Positions 49,223 to 57,956 of a stretch of 64,000 nt of DNA are shown piece after piece. The first letter of the stretch is position 1; every line of letters starts with the position of its first letter. Below the pieces are notes generated by a model, which did no database searches, was not told the DNA's origin, and saw nothing but the letters and a program-made list of their open reading frames with translations. The stretch spans positions 12,458-76,457 of the forward strand of contig JAVBPP010000024.1 of the NCBI GenBank assembly GCA_031549535.1, read 5' to 3'. Origin of the DNA: JAVBPP01 sp031549535 (GTDB taxonomy: Bacteria; Bacillota; Clostridia; Oscillospirales; Acutalibacteraceae). The translations under genes were made by a program, and so were the position numbers.

Positions 49223-51004
49223 TCACGCAAGGATATTGCCCGTGTCCTCCGTGGGGATAACGTCATTTGGCGGCAAGGTGGGGGTATCGCTTGGCGGCGG
49301 CAGGGTGGTCGGCGGGGGCAGAGTGGTTGGCGGTTCTGTTGGTGCCGCGTCCCAGACGCGAATGGTGAGCTTGGTGCCTTTGCTGTATTTTTTCCCGGCG
49401 GTGAGGTTCATGTCCTTCACAACGCCCTCTGTTTTTGATCCGTCGTTAGCCACTTTAATCAGATCGTAGTCAAAACCGAGCTTATCAAAGTTGGCTTTTT
49501 GGTCTGAAAATTTCTTGCCGGTCAAATCCGGAAGCTCCACAAGCTCTTTGCCGTTGCTGATGGTTAACACAATTTCGGTGCCCTGCGCAACCCGTTTGCC
49601 CGGTTCAATACTTTGCTTTATGATGTAGTTGCTTTCCACCGTGTCACTGTAAACGTATACTTCTTTAAAGCTAAAGCGGCTCTGCAAAATCGGATCTTCC
49701 AAAACGGAAATATAGGTGCGATCGTTGGTGAGGTTTGGCACTTCCAACAATTCGCCCTGTGCCTGGGTTACCTGGCCGGGACTGGTTGTTGTTTCTGCCA
49801 CGCCGAACAAATCGTCCTTAAAAACCGTTAACGCCAGTGCCGCAAAAATCACAAGGCCAGCGCCAAGGCTGATGAGCATGGCTTTGATGATGGTGCTGCG
49901 CTGCGAATTACTCTTTTTCTCTATTGTCGCCGGGCGCGGCCGGGGAGCTGCCGCAGTTGCAGCAGGCCTGGCGTTGGGTTGCCCTGCGCTGCTTTGCCGT
50001 GCTGCCTGCTCCAGATAGGCTGCGCCGGCTACCGAAGCGCTTGGGGAGGCGGAAAGCTCCGCGCGCAGGATATCCACGGTACGCGTGCGGTCCTCCGGCC
50101 GAATCTGCATGGCGTTCACCAGCGCGTGTATCACGTAGGCGGGTACCTGCTCCGCGACCTGGCCGGGCACCATGAGCCTGTCGTTCGTCACGCGTAGGGA
50201 GGCGTCAATCGGGTCACTGCCGGTGAGGGAGCGGTATAACACGCCCGCGAAGGCGTAAATATCCGTCCAGCTCCCCTGCTGCCCCTCAAAGCCATATTGC
50301 TCGATTGCGGAATAACCGGGGAACAGCTGGGCGTTCAAATCACCGCGCGCCGTCCGCGCCTGCCAAATGCTGAAGCCGGAGAGCCAGACCTTGCCGTCCT
50401 GGCTCACAAGCAGGGTGGTGGGGGAGATGCCGCGATGAATGATTCCGGCGGAATGCAATGTCCCAATGGCGGAAAGCACGGGCATTAAAAGCTGCCGCGC
50501 ACGCTCCCAGCTGAGGGTGCCGGTTTTGCTTTTAATGAGCAAATATTCCCGAAGGGTGTTGCCGCTGATATGTTCATAAACCGCGTAGGAGCTGTTATTC
50601 TCCTCCAAAATATCCGTTACACTGATGAGGGAGGACAGGCCACGCAGGCGCGCGAGCTTCTGCCAAAGCTCTAAAAAACTTTGGCGGCATTCCTCAAAGG
50701 TGCGCTCACAGCCGGGCATCACGCTTAAAAACGCGCTGTCCTGGCTGCGCTGGGCAATCGAATCCGGGAAAAACTCACGGATGCAAACGGCAATGCGCCG
50801 GTTGAGATCCCAGCCAATGTAAGTGATGCCCTCTCCGTTTTGCTCCAGGGCTTTGCCGAACAAATAGCGGTTGGCTATCACATAACGCACGGGTAAATAG
50901 GCGGCGGGCTGCGCAGCTCCAACGGCATAACCGCAATGCGGGCACTGTTTGAGCTCCCCGATTTCCCGCATGCAGCTCATGCAAAGATGGTCGGTGTTAA
51001 TCAT
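49223..51004 (-). CDS. PASTA-domain pseudokinase with N-terminal zinc ribbon
   Basis: Start at ATG 51004 (AGGAG 11 bp upstream; the GTG at 51016 overlaps it). Residues 8-25 form a zinc ribbon (CMSCMREIGELKQCPHCG). Residues 45-330 are a Ser/Thr kinase fold in which key residues are missing: the VAIK-type Lys is Arg76 (AVCIREFF), the HRD Asp is Gly192 (HRGISP) and the DFG Asp is Ser209 (SGFS). A transmembrane helix follows at about 370-390, then two PASTA repeats (about 420-545) and a Pro/Thr-rich tail outside. PASTA domains bind muropeptides, so a scaffold role in cell-wall sensing is plausible. It has no phosphatase partner nearby. Confidence 0.85.
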   Translation of the reverse strand: MINTDHLCMSCMREIGELKQCPHCGYAVGAAQPAAYLPVRYVIANRYLFGKALEQNGEGITYIGWDLNRRIAVCIREFFPDSIAQRSQDSAFLSVMPGCERTFEECRQSFLELWQKLARLRGLSSLISVTDILEENNSSYAVYEHISGNTLREYLLIKSKTGTLSWERARQLLMPVLSAIGTLHSAGIIHRGISPTTLLVSQDGKVWLSGFSIWQARTARGDLNAQLFPGYSAIEQYGFEGQQGSWTDIYAFAGVLYRSLTGSDPIDASLRVTNDRLMVPGQVAEQVPAYVIHALVNAMQIRPEDRTRTVDILRAELSASPSASVAGAAYLEQAARQSSAGQPNARPAATAAAPRPRPATIEKKSNSQRSTIIKAMLISLGAGLVIFAALALTVFKDDLFGVAETTTSPGQVTQAQGELLEVPNLTNDRTYISVLEDPILQSRFSFKEVYVYSDTVESNYIIKQSIEPGKRVAQGTEIVLTISNGKELVELPDLTGKKFSDQKANFDKLGFDYDLIKVANDGSKTEGVVKDMNLTAGKKYSKGTKLTIRVWDAAPTEPPTTLPPPTTLPPPSDTPTLPPNDVIPTEDTGNILA

Positions 51005-51132
51005 AATATTCGGCACTCCTAGTTATTGTTGCACTTTAAACTGTGACATACAAAATAGATGCAAGTATCGTACCAAAGTTCCCGAAAAAAGTCAATTACA
51101 GGATTGTTACCGCAATTTTCCAACGATGCATG

Positions 51133-52398
51133 CTATTCATCTTTTATATTCTTCCAATACGCCGCAAAAGTCTGCTCTGTTTTATTCTTACCCGGCTCAT
51201 AATAGCGGGTGCCCAGCAGATTGTCGGGTAAATACTGCTGCTTGACCCAGTTGTTTGCATAGTCATGCGCATAGAGGTAGTGCTGCCCCTTTTGCGCGGC
51301 GTCCTCGCCGTCAAAATGTTTATTTTGCAGGCTGCGCGGGATGGAGCCTGTTTTCCCCGCCTGCACATCCGCGCGGGCTTTGGCAATGGCGCTCACGCCG
51401 GAATTGGATTTCGGCGCAGTGCAAACCAAAATCACGGCATCCGCCAAAGGAATCTGCGCCTCGGGCAGGCCAACCATCAAGGCAATATCCGCCGCGGCCT
51501 TGACGATGGGGATAATCTGCGGATAAGCAAGGCCGACGTCCTCGCAGGCGGTCACAACCAGTCGCCGGATGGCGCTGGGCAGGTCGCCCGCCTCCAACAG
51601 CCGCGCAAGGTAATGCAGCGCCGCGTCCGTGTCGGAGCCGCGCATGGATTTTTGATAGGCGGAGAGAATGTCGTAATGCTCATCCCCCTCGCGGTCATAG
51701 CGCAAAGCGCTTTTTTGGGTGAGCTGCTTTGCACATTCCAGCGTAACAACGCGCACACCGTTTTCCGGCGGGGAAGAGAGCACGCAAAGCTCGGCGGCGT
51801 TCATTGCCTTGCGTACGTCGCCGGAACAACCCTGCGCAATGTAAGCGCACACGCCATCCTCACAAGTAATTTGTTCCCCGTGTTCTGTTTCCATAAACGC
51901 AAATGCGCGTTCCACTGCGGGAATTAAATCCTCCGCCGTGACGGATTTAAACTCAAACACGGTGGAACGGCTTAAAATGGCGCTGTAGACATAAAAATAG
52001 GGATTTTCCGTGGTGGAGGCAATCAGCGTAATCGTGCCGTTCTCAATAAACTCCAACAGGGTCTGCTGTTGCTTTTTATTAAAATACTGAATCTCATCCA
52101 GATACAACAAGATTCCGTTGGGTGCAAGAAAAGTATCCAGCTTGGCAACCGCGTCTTTGATGTCCTGCGTGCCCGCCGTGGTGCCGTTGAGCTTCACGAG
52201 CAGGCGGTCGGTTTTCTGCGCAATAATGCCCGCTAGCGTGGTTTTCCCGATGCCGGGCGGGCCGTAGAACACGAGGTTCGGCAGCGTTCCGGAGTTGATA
52301 ATATTGTATAACGGCTTCCCCGGGGCAAGCAAATGCCGCTGCCCGACGATATCCTCCAGCGTCTTCGGACGAAGGCGTTCCGCAAGCGGTGCAGACAT
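51133..52398 (-). CDS. rarA: replication-associated recombination protein A (AAA+ ATPase)
   Basis: RarA/MgsA/WRNIP1 family ATPase that acts at stalled forks. PLAERLRPKTLEDIVGQRHLL opens the protein; Walker A is GPPGIGKTTL, Walker B YLDEIQYFNKKQQQ, sensor 1 STTENPYF. The C-terminal domain contains the family's tetramerisation region with KNKHFDGEDAAQKGQHYLYAHDY (read in parts). 421 aa is usual. AAGGAGGG precedes the ATG. Divergent from a structured RNA candidate. Confidence 0.97.
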   Translation of the reverse strand: MSAPLAERLRPKTLEDIVGQRHLLAPGKPLYNIINSGTLPNLVFYGPPGIGKTTLAGIIAQKTDRLLVKLNGTTAGTQDIKDAVAKLDTFLAPNGILLYLDEIQYFNKKQQQTLLEFIENGTITLIASTTENPYFYVYSAILSRSTVFEFKSVTAEDLIPAVERAFAFMETEHGEQITCEDGVCAYIAQGCSGDVRKAMNAAELCVLSSPPENGVRVVTLECAKQLTQKSALRYDREGDEHYDILSAYQKSMRGSDTDAALHYLARLLEAGDLPSAIRRLVVTACEDVGLAYPQIIPIVKAAADIALMVGLPEAQIPLADAVILVCTAPKSNSGVSAIAKARADVQAGKTGSIPRSLQNKHFDGEDAAQKGQHYLYAHDYANNWVKQQYLPDNLLGTRYYEPGKNKTEQTFAAYWKNIKDE

Positions 52399-52437
52399 GG
52401 CGAACCCTCCTTGAGTTGACTTCTCTGGTGTATAGTA

Positions 52438-52645
52438 CTGATTATTTTGGAACTAAAAATCCACAGAATAACGGTACAGAGGTTTTTATGGTACGCTTAT
52501 ATATTGGTAAAGGAACTATTTTTTCAGCTGAGCTTGCGCAGGCGCGATCCGATGCGCAGGCTTTCGCTTTCCTGTATTTTTATTGATGCGAAAGCGCCTC
52601 ATAAAAATAATCAGATGGCTAAAGTGAAAACTTTAGCCGCTTTTT
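52438..52645 (+). ncRNA. structured RNA candidate, possibly 6S RNA
   Basis: CTGATTATTTT (about 52438-52448) pairs perfectly with AAAATAATCAG (52603-52613), closing a 176-nt RNA. Inside, GCTTGCGCA pairs with TGCGCAGGC as an apical stem and AGGAA with TTCCT, leaving a large central open region. An independent terminator follows. A TATAGT box at 52431-52436 lies just before the 5' end, with a poor -35. Size, closing stem, central bubble and the place next to rarA fit 6S RNA, which I recall lies near rarA in several Firmicutes. A 32-codon frame inside has no ribosome site. Confidence 0.45.
52617..52645 (+). terminator. intrinsic terminator of the RNA candidate
   Basis: GGCTAAAGT, GAAA loop, ACTTTAGCC, then GCTTTTTGATTT. 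A textbook hairpin with no protein gene ending before it on this strand. Confidence 0.85.
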
Positions 52646-52649
52646 GATT

Positions 52650-53026
52650 TGTAGGGAACGATGCCCTCATCGTTCCGATGCCGCTTCCCTGCAGCAAACG
52701 GCATCCAAAGGGAACGGCGGTGCGCCCGGTGTGCGCACCCTACACGATATATGCCATAAATTCTGCCGACGCCGTTAGGCAGCCAATCCCCGCCTCCCTC
52801 TCCGAGGGAGGCGTCAGCGTCCCGATGCCGCTTCCCTGCAGCAGACGGCATTCAAAGGGAACGGCGGTGCGCCCGGTGTGCGCACCCTACACGATATGCC
52901 CCGCAAATTCCGCCGATGTCGTTTAGTCCGCCAATCCCCGCTCCCTCCCCGAGGGAGCTGTCCCCGCAGGGACGGAGGGAGTCGTCAGCGTTCCGATGCC
53001 GCTTCCCTCGGGCAAACGGCATCCAA
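52650..53026. repeat. GC-rich mosaic repeat array R3
   Basis: Alternating alpha and beta modules as in R1/R2: alpha, shortened beta, alpha, beta, and the first 25 bp of another alpha, which stops abruptly at the GNAT remnant (ACGGCATCCAAG, then TGCGGAT). Confidence 0.8.
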
Positions 53027-53172
53027 GTGCGGATAAAAACCGAAAAAGCAGAGCCATTCCGGAACGGCTTGGCTTTGCTTTAGAGGGTATGCTCCGGGAC
53101 GGAGAATGCCTGTACGGCGTATATTTTGATTGCGCAGTATATGCAATACTCAAGCGGAATTGGCATAATTAG
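53026..53172 (+). pseudogene. C-terminal remnant of a GNAT (RimJ/RimL-like) acetyltransferase
   Basis: From 53029 the frame reads ADKNRKSRAIPERLGFALEG and continues MLRDGECLYGVYFDCAVYAI to a TAG at 53170-53172. This is the typical end of a RimL-type acetyltransferase (N-x-S-xxxxEKLGF-x-x-EG, then W/CLYG...D). The first two thirds are missing; repeat array R3 abuts the break. No start or promoter, so a dead fragment. Confidence 0.7.
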
Positions 53173-53173
53173 T

Positions 53174-54325
53174 TTATTTCCCGAACATCAGCAGCAAAAA
53201 GCCCGCCGCCACTGCGGAACCGATTACACCCGCCACATTCGGCCCCATGGCATGCATCAACAGGAAGTTGACCGGATTTGCCCGCTGCCCTTCTTTTTGG
53301 GAGATACGCGCCGCCATCGGAACGGCGGAAACGCCCGCAGAGCCAATCAACGGATTCACCTTGCCGCCGGTGATCCAATACATCAATTTGCCCAATAAAA
53401 TGCCGCCGGTAGTGGAAAACGCAAATGCCAAAAGTCCCAGAAGGATAATACCTAACGTTTTCCATTGCAAAAACAGTGCGCCGTTTGCCGTTGCACCAAC
53501 GCTGACGCCCAGCAGAATCGTAACAATATTGATTAGGGCATTCTGCGCCGTGTCATGTAAACGCTCCACCACGCCGCTTTCGCGGAACAGGTTGCCGAGC
53601 ATCAGCATGCCGATTAAAGGCGCAACAGAGGGCAACATAAACGCGCAGAGTACCAAGACCACAATCGGAAAAATAATTTTTTCCGCCTTGCTGACCTTGC
53701 GCAGCTGCTTCATTTCGGTTTTCCGCTCTTTTTCTGTAGTCAGCGCACGCATGATGGGCGGCTGAATCAACGGAATCAACGCCATATAGGAATAGGCTGC
53801 AACCGCAATGGGCGCGAGCAGATCCCCCGCCAGCTTTGTCGTCAGCCAGATTGCCGTGGGGCCGTCCGCGCCGCCAATGATACTGATGGACGCGGCTTCC
53901 GCCGGACTGTACCCAAGCAAAATGGCAAGCAGGAACGCCACATAAATACCCAGTTGTGCCGCTGCGCCGAGCAGCAGGCTCATGGGGTTCGCAAGCAGCG
54001 GTCCAAAATCCGTCATCGCCCCGACCCCCAAAAAAATCAAGCAGGGGAAAATGCTGCTTTTGACGCCCATATAAATAATTTTCAGCACGCCTGCCGTATA
54101 AAACGGTTCTCCTGCGGCCGGGTCTGCCATCAGCCCGGCATTGGGTAGGTTTGCCAGCAGAATGCCAAATGCAATCGGCAAGAGCAGCAGCGGCTCAAAT
54201 TTTTTTACAATGGCAAGCGTCAGCAGTACAAACGCCACCAATATCATAACGCCTTCTTGCCAGGTCAGAGCCGCTATGCCGGAGCCTTCCCACAGGCCCC
54301 TGCCGATTCCGATTAAAAAGTCCAT
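53174..54325 (-). CDS. oadB: sodium-pumping decarboxylase beta subunit
   Basis: Membrane subunit of the Na+-transporting carboxylic acid decarboxylase family, which decarboxylates carboxybiotin and exports Na+. Start at ATG 54325 (MDFLIGIGRGLWEG) with AAGGGGG upstream. About nine to ten transmembrane segments; IIGGADGPTAIWLTTKLA carries the conserved Asp involved in Na+ binding, and the C-terminal INSLIGSAGVSAVPMAAR-like NPLIGSAGVSAVPMAAR and LLMHAMGPNVAGVIGSAVAAG are hallmarks. Last gene of the decarboxylase operon. Confidence 0.95.
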   Translation of the reverse strand: MDFLIGIGRGLWEGSGIAALTWQEGVMILVAFVLLTLAIVKKFEPLLLLPIAFGILLANLPNAGLMADPAAGEPFYTAGVLKIIYMGVKSSIFPCLIFLGVGAMTDFGPLLANPMSLLLGAAAQLGIYVAFLLAILLGYSPAEAASISIIGGADGPTAIWLTTKLAGDLLAPIAVAAYSYMALIPLIQPPIMRALTTEKERKTEMKQLRKVSKAEKIIFPIVVLVLCAFMLPSVAPLIGMLMLGNLFRESGVVERLHDTAQNALINIVTILLGVSVGATANGALFLQWKTLGIILLGLLAFAFSTTGGILLGKLMYWITGGKVNPLIGSAGVSAVPMAARISQKEGQRANPVNFLLMHAMGPNVAGVIGSAVAAGFLLLMFGK

Positions 54326-54338
54326 AGCCGCCCCCTTC

Positions 54339-54710
54339 TTATAAGACGGCCAGCACTTCATCCGTGCTGACGGTCTGCCCTTTTTGCACCAAAATTTGCT
54401 TGACGGTGCCGTCCTGTGGGGCAACAATTTCGTTTTCCATCTTCATCGCCTCGAGGATGAGCAACACATCGCCGGCTTTCACCACATCACCGGCCTGTTT
54501 GTGCACAGCCAGAATCGCGCCGGGCATGGGCGCGGTGACCTGCAATCCGGCCTGTGCGGATGCGGGTGCGGGAGCTGCCGCCTGCACGGGGGCGGCAACG
54601 GGTGCAGATGCGGGTGCAACAGGCGCGGCAGTGACATTCGCAATCACCGCGCTGCTTTGTTCCACTTCCACCTCATACTGTTTTCCGTTTAATGTCACGA
54701 TATATTTCAT
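54339..54710 (-). CDS. biotin carboxyl carrier protein of the decarboxylase
   Basis: 123 residues: a short N-terminal segment (MKYIVTLNGKQYEVEVEQ), an Ala/Pro-rich flexible linker (about 30-55) and a biotinyl domain with EAMKMENE, whose Lys is biotinylated. In many organisms this domain is the C-terminus of the alpha subunit; here it is a separate gene, as in methylmalonyl-CoA or glutaconyl-CoA decarboxylases. Between the gamma- and beta-subunit genes, 13 bp before oadB. Confidence 0.95.
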   Translation of the reverse strand: MKYIVTLNGKQYEVEVEQSSAVIANVTAAPVAPASAPVAAPVQAAAPAPASAQAGLQVTAPMPGAILAVHKQAGDVVKAGDVLLILEAMKMENEIVAPQDGTVKQILVQKGQTVSTDEVLAVL

Positions 54711-54724
54711 GTTGTTATCCTTTC

Positions 54725-55069
54725 TCAGCGGGTTTCCGGCAGCAAGCGAATGCTGCGGAACTGCAGGCGGTTTAAGGGGATGCCGCTCTGGTGGCTGACA
54801 ATGGCCATAATCGCCGCTGCTTCCGCTTCGTCCGTATCTATCAACTTCAATTCCCCTGCGGCAACCTGCGGAGCGTTGGTTTCCTCCGCTAAAACCGGCA
54901 TCGCTTCAACCGATTTATTCCCCGCCGCAATTTTTTCGCCCGCCCGGACGGCAGCGGAAAGCAGCCGTACCAGAAACGCCAGCAGAATCAATGCGAAAAA
55001 CACAACAGCAAAACCCGCAACCGCAATCATCAGCGCACGGCTGAGGGAGATATCCTGTCCGTAAAACAT
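54725..55069 (-). CDS. oadG: OadG-like gamma subunit
   Basis: 114 residues with one N-terminal membrane helix (about 12-35, ALMIAVAGFAVVFFALILLA) and a hydrophilic C-terminal part, the architecture of OadG/MmdC, which assembles the complex. The terminal segment AAAIMAIVSHQSGIPLNRLQ resembles OadG-associated regions. Lies 11 bp after the alpha-subunit gene. Confidence 0.85.
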   Translation of the reverse strand: MFYGQDISLSRALMIAVAGFAVVFFALILLAFLVRLLSAAVRAGEKIAAGNKSVEAMPVLAEETNAPQVAAGELKLIDTDEAEAAAIMAIVSHQSGIPLNRLQFRSIRLLPETR

Positions 55070-55080
55070 ACAAAACCCTC

Positions 55081-56460
55081 CTATTCCGCCGCGCGAATGC
55101 TATAGCTGAATGTCCTGCTCTTTTTCTCCTCACGCTGCGCAAAAAATGCCTCCGCCTGTTGCGGGAACGCAATGTAGGAGAGTACGTCCTCGTCCGACTG
55201 CGCTGTTGCGCCCAAATATGCGCGCGCCTCGGGCAGGCCGTCCGCAAGCGTGTCGGCAAAACGGCCGGTATAGGGCTTTGCGTCACCCAGCACTTGTTGC
55301 GCGAGTGCAAAATCAATTTCGCCCGGTGCCTTGCCGTATTCCCCCGCGATGTAGCTCTTTATCTCTTTGGAAACGGTTTTATAGCGCTCACCGGAAAGTA
55401 CATTCTGCGCCGCCTGCACGCCGACCATCTGGCTCATGGGGGTGACGAGCGGCGGATAGCCCAACTCCTGGCGCACACGCGGCACTTCCGCAAGCACTTC
55501 GTCGAACCGATCCATCTTATTCTGTGCGCTTAGCTGCGCCACCAGATTGGAAAGCATGCCGCCGGGTACCTGATACACCAGGGCATCGGTATCCGTGGTG
55601 AGCACCAGCGGGTTCAGTAGGCCGCTATCTAAATCCTTTGCGCGCAGAGGTTTGAAAAAGTCATTGATTTTTTGCAATATACTTTCGTCCACTGCCACGG
55701 TGTGCCCGAGCTGTTTCAGGGCATAAACCAACGTTTCGGTGGGCGGCTGTGAGGTGCCGCCGGAAAAGCTGGAGATGGCGCTGTCAATTACATCCGCGCC
55801 CGCCTCCACAGCCTTTAGATAGGTCAGCAGGCCAAGCCCTGTGGTGGAATGGGTATGCACCACAATGGGTGCTTTTACGTTTTCTTTCAGTGCTTTTACT
55901 AAGTCATAGGCCTCCTGCGGCCCCATGATGCCTGCCATATCTTTGATGCAGATGGTTTGCACACCCAAAGCTTCCATTTGCCTGGCAAGGGTGACATAGC
56001 TCTCTAAATTGTGAATTGGGCTGATGGTAAAGCAGATAGTTCCGGACGCAACCGCGCCGGCCTTCAGTGTTTCATCCACTGCCGTTTCGATGTTGCGAAT
56101 GTCGTTCAGCGCGTCAAAAATGCGGATGATATCAATGCCGTTTTCCACGCTTTTTCGTACAAACAGGCGCACCACATCGTCCGGGTAGTGTTTATATCCA
56201 AGCAAATTCTGCCCGCGCAGCAGCATCTGCAGCTTGGTATTTGGGCAGTGTTTCTTAATTACGCGCAGGCGCTCCCAGGGATCTTCAGAAAGGTAGCGCA
56301 GGCAGGAATCAAAGGTCGCCCCGCCCCAGCATTCCAGGGAATAATACCCAGCCCCATCCATCGTTTGCAAAATATCCGCAAAGTCAGAAAGGGGCATGCG
56401 TGTTGCAATCAATGACTGATTTGCATCGCGTAAAACGGTTTCGGTAAATTGTACATTCAT
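55081..56460 (-). CDS. oadA: oxaloacetate decarboxylase alpha subunit (carboxyltransferase)
   Basis: Carboxyltransferase that moves CO2 from oxaloacetate (or a related acid) to biotin. N-terminal HMGL-like barrel: TETVLRDANQSLIATRM with the metal Asp, YSLECWGGATFDSCLRYL, MLLRGQNLLGYKHYPDDVV and TICIKDMAGIM; HTHSTTGLG holds the metal His pair. The C-terminal PYC/OadA-conserved domain is present, but the chain ends without a biotinyl domain, which is encoded separately. First gene of the operon. Family and gene order fit oxaloacetate decarboxylase; pyruvate carboxylase subunit B is the alternative. Confidence 0.93.
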   Translation of the reverse strand: MNVQFTETVLRDANQSLIATRMPLSDFADILQTMDGAGYYSLECWGGATFDSCLRYLSEDPWERLRVIKKHCPNTKLQMLLRGQNLLGYKHYPDDVVRLFVRKSVENGIDIIRIFDALNDIRNIETAVDETLKAGAVASGTICFTISPIHNLESYVTLARQMEALGVQTICIKDMAGIMGPQEAYDLVKALKENVKAPIVVHTHSTTGLGLLTYLKAVEAGADVIDSAISSFSGGTSQPPTETLVYALKQLGHTVAVDESILQKINDFFKPLRAKDLDSGLLNPLVLTTDTDALVYQVPGGMLSNLVAQLSAQNKMDRFDEVLAEVPRVRQELGYPPLVTPMSQMVGVQAAQNVLSGERYKTVSKEIKSYIAGEYGKAPGEIDFALAQQVLGDAKPYTGRFADTLADGLPEARAYLGATAQSDEDVLSYIAFPQQAEAFFAQREEKKSRTFSYSIRAAE

Positions 56461-56474
56461 AGGATTATACCCCC

Positions 56475-57857
56475 TTAAAACTGCAGCTTCCCTTCAATAT
56501 AAGCCTCCAATTGCTCAAGCGAAACGCGCTCCTGTTGCATGCTGTCGCGCTCACGGATGGTGACACAGCCGTCCTCGGCCGACTCAAAGTCGTAGGTCAC
56601 GCAAAGCGGCGTGCCGATTTCATCCTGGCGGCGGTAGCGCTTGCCGATGGAACCGGCGTCGTCAAATTCGCAGCTAAAGCGTTTGGTTAAATCATGATAA
56701 ATTTTCTCGGCCGCTTCGCTGAGCTTTTTGGAAAGCGGCAGAATGGCAACCTTAACGGGCGCCAACGCCGGATGCAGGCGCAGCACAATGCGCACATCGT
56801 TCTTTTCCGCGTCCACAACCTCCTCGTCGTAGGCGTCGCACAAAAAGGCCAGTGCCACACGGTCCGCGCCGAGGGAGGGCTCTATGACATAGGGCAGATA
56901 TTTTTCGTTCGCCTCCTGATCGAAATACTCCATGCTCTTGCCGGAGGTTTCCTGGTGCTGTGTGAGGTCAAAATTTGTGCGGGAGGCAACGCCCCAAAGC
57001 TCGCCCCAGCCGAAGGGGAACAAAAACTCAAAGTCCGTTGTGGCATTGGAGTAGTGCGAAAGCTCCTCCTGCTCATGGTCACGCAGGCGCAGATTCTCCT
57101 GCTTCATGCCAAGGGAGAGCAGCCACTGCCTACAGAATTCCTTCCAATAGGCGAACCACTCCAGCTCCGTGCCGGGCTTGCAGAAAAACTCCAGCTCCAT
57201 TTGCTCAAACTCCCGTGTGCGGAAGGTGAAGTTGCCGGGCGTAATTTCGTTGCGGAAGCTTTTGCCCACCTGGCATACGCCGAAGGGGATTTTGCGGCGC
57301 GTGGTGCGCTGAATGTTCGGGAAGTTCACAAAAATACCCTGCGCGGTCTCCGGCCGCAAAAACAGTTCATTTTTTGCGTCCTCCGTCACGCCCTGAAAGG
57401 TCTTAAACATCAGGTTAAACTTGCGAATATCCGTAAAATCATTTGCGCCGCAATCCGGGCAGCAGATATTTTTCTCTTTGATATAGGCGCTCATCTGCTC
57501 AAAGCTCCAGCCCGCCGGGTTTACATCCGTGTCCTCAATCAGCTTGTCGGCACGGTGGCGTGTTTTGCAGCCCTTGCAGTCCATCAGCGGGTCGGAAAAA
57601 CCGCCCACATGGCCGGAGGCAACCCAGGTCTGCGGATTCATTAAAATGGCGCTGTCCAAACCAACGTTATGGGGATTTTCGCGCACAAATTTTTGCCACC
57701 AGGCCGCCTTGACATTGTTCTTAAACTCCACACCCAGAGGGCCGTAGTCCCAAGTGTTTGCAAGGCCGCCGTAAATTTCGCTGCCGGAATAAACAAAGCC
57801 CCTGCCCTTACACAGCGCAACGACTTTTTCCATCGTTTTTTCAGAATTCCCTAGCAT
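56475..57857 (-). CDS. glyQS: glycine--tRNA ligase (single-chain type)
   Basis: Class II aminoacyl-tRNA synthetase, dimeric alpha2 type. Motifs: GSEIYGGLANTWDYGPLGVE, RPETAQGIFVNFPNI, FGVCQVGKSFRNEITPGNF-like PFGVCQVGKSFRNEI (motif 2), and VIEPSLGADRVALAFLCDAY (motif 3), then an anticodon-binding domain. 460 aa. AAGGGGAG precedes the ATG. Only about 100 bp separate it from the next gene, with a clear promoter and no room for a T-box leader. Confidence 0.97.
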   Translation of the reverse strand: MLGNSEKTMEKVVALCKGRGFVYSGSEIYGGLANTWDYGPLGVEFKNNVKAAWWQKFVRENPHNVGLDSAILMNPQTWVASGHVGGFSDPLMDCKGCKTRHRADKLIEDTDVNPAGWSFEQMSAYIKEKNICCPDCGANDFTDIRKFNLMFKTFQGVTEDAKNELFLRPETAQGIFVNFPNIQRTTRRKIPFGVCQVGKSFRNEITPGNFTFRTREFEQMELEFFCKPGTELEWFAYWKEFCRQWLLSLGMKQENLRLRDHEQEELSHYSNATTDFEFLFPFGWGELWGVASRTNFDLTQHQETSGKSMEYFDQEANEKYLPYVIEPSLGADRVALAFLCDAYDEEVVDAEKNDVRIVLRLHPALAPVKVAILPLSKKLSEAAEKIYHDLTKRFSCEFDDAGSIGKRYRRQDEIGTPLCVTYDFESAEDGCVTIRERDSMQQERVSLEQLEAYIEGKLQF

Positions 57858-57895
57858 ATGCCGAAACTCCCCTTATTTTATACAGATTAGCTTTT

Positions 57896-57924
57896 AGTAT
57901 ATGCTGAATATGGTGAAAAGTCAA
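57896..57924 (-). promoter_or_regulatory. glyQS: glyQS promoter
   Basis: TTGACT (57924-57919), 17 bp, TATACT (57901-57896) on the minus strand, about 40 bp before the ATG. Confidence 0.8.
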
Positions 57925-57956
57925 GGATGCCGCCGCCTTTTTCGTGCGGATTGGTA

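Noticed and set aside
52492..52587. 32-codon frame MVRLYIGKG... inside the RNA candidate
   Set aside because: There is no ribosome site and the frame lies within the paired structure; a structured RNA explains the terminator better.
48629..53026. CRISPR array
   Set aside because: The repeats are long mosaic modules with variable spacing and no unique equal-length spacers, and no cas genes are near.
57858..57956. T-box leader before glyQS
   Set aside because: The spacer is too short and contains a normal promoter close to the start; no T-box sequence or terminator/antiterminator pair is seen.
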